Positions 63,933 through 64,000 of a stretch of DNA of 64,000 nt are shown here, piece after piece (within the stretch, counting starts at the first letter, position 1; each line of letters starts with the position of its first letter). This DNA is from Emiliania huxleyi CCMP1516 (lineage: Eukaryota; Haptophyta; Isochrysidales; Noelaerhabdaceae). A program made the position numbers and the translations under genes. The notes beneath the pieces were generated by a model. The model made no database searches, was not told the origin of the DNA, and saw only the letters and a program-made list of their open reading frames with translations. The stretch covers positions 54,667 through 118,666 of the forward strand of contig NW_005201392.1 in the NCBI RefSeq assembly GCF_000372725.1, read 5' to 3'.

Positions 63933-64000
63933 CGCTCTCGAGAGGACACGTATGTAGCTGCAGCCGCCGTGCTCGGCTGCATACAGTGCATTCATTGCCC

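Overview
This is a gene-dense, very GC-rich nuclear segment from a eukaryotic alga. The genes are split by many short introns and lie on both strands. A haptophyte close to Emiliania (Gephyrocapsa) huxleyi fits best. The introns are packed with 10-11 bp minisatellites such as GGGGAGATAT and CCTAGACACTC, a trait I recall as typical of that genome. Introns often start with GC instead of GT. One small protein carries a signal peptide followed by an AFAFTP-type plastid-targeting motif, as in algae with complex red plastids. The organism is inferred from these traits; no marker gene proves it. Two runs of exactly 100 N are scaffold gaps.

Layout. 0-1.3 kb: C-terminal half of an MMPL/RND membrane transporter (+). 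1.8-4.5 kb: cPLA2-like phospholipase (-). 5.4-6.5 kb: hotdog thioesterase (+). 6.7-7.8 kb: two small unknown genes (-). 8.6-9.4 kb: chromatin-type protein with PIP-like and AT-hook motifs (+). 9.5-10.6 kb: tandem repeats, a small mitochondrial protein and a gap. 11.3-13.5 kb: catechol-O-methyltransferase-like enzyme (-). 13.6-20.5 kb: a large receptor-like gene with beta-helix coils, cysteine-rich repeats, multiple membrane spans and a C-terminal TIR domain (+). 21.7-23.6 kb: JmjC/cupin-8 oxygenase (-) with a duplicated tail fragment beside it. 23.6-25.4 kb: repeats and a gap. 25.4-42.4 kb: TRRAP/Tra1 (-). 42.4-45.6 kb: mostly non-genic, with a Ser-Pro repeat array. 45.6-47.2 kb: TFIIH subunit p34/Tfb4 (+). 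48.2-49.6 kb: F-box-like protein (+). 49.7-51.2 kb: second AAA domain of PEX1 (-). 52.0-53.8 kb: secreted pentapeptide-repeat protein (+). 54.6-55.2 kb: WW-domain protein (-). 56.3-58.3 kb: fragments (Gag-like ORF, LRR, sulfatase tail). 58.6-60.2 kb: adenosine deaminase (+). 60.4-61.2 kb: SAP-like coiled-coil protein (+). 61.5-61.8 kb: small plastid membrane protein (-). 62.3-63.9 kb: PDCD2-like protein (+).

The genes do not form one pathway; this is ordinary housekeeping plus accessory content. The striking feature is the introns. In gene after gene the first 13-33 nt of an intron is a copy of the first nucleotides of the next exon, with a minisatellite or AT-rich core between the copies. 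Splicing therefore restores the uninterrupted coding sequence. Some of these introns have multiplied in tandem inside one gene (nine 62-bp units; five copies at 63-bp spacing). A second class is a dispersed ~47-60 bp element, GT...(TTTC)n, flanked by 10-bp target-site duplications whose own sequence supplies the 3' AG; one copy has an unoccupied paralogous site nearby. Together these look like active intron birth caught at several stages.
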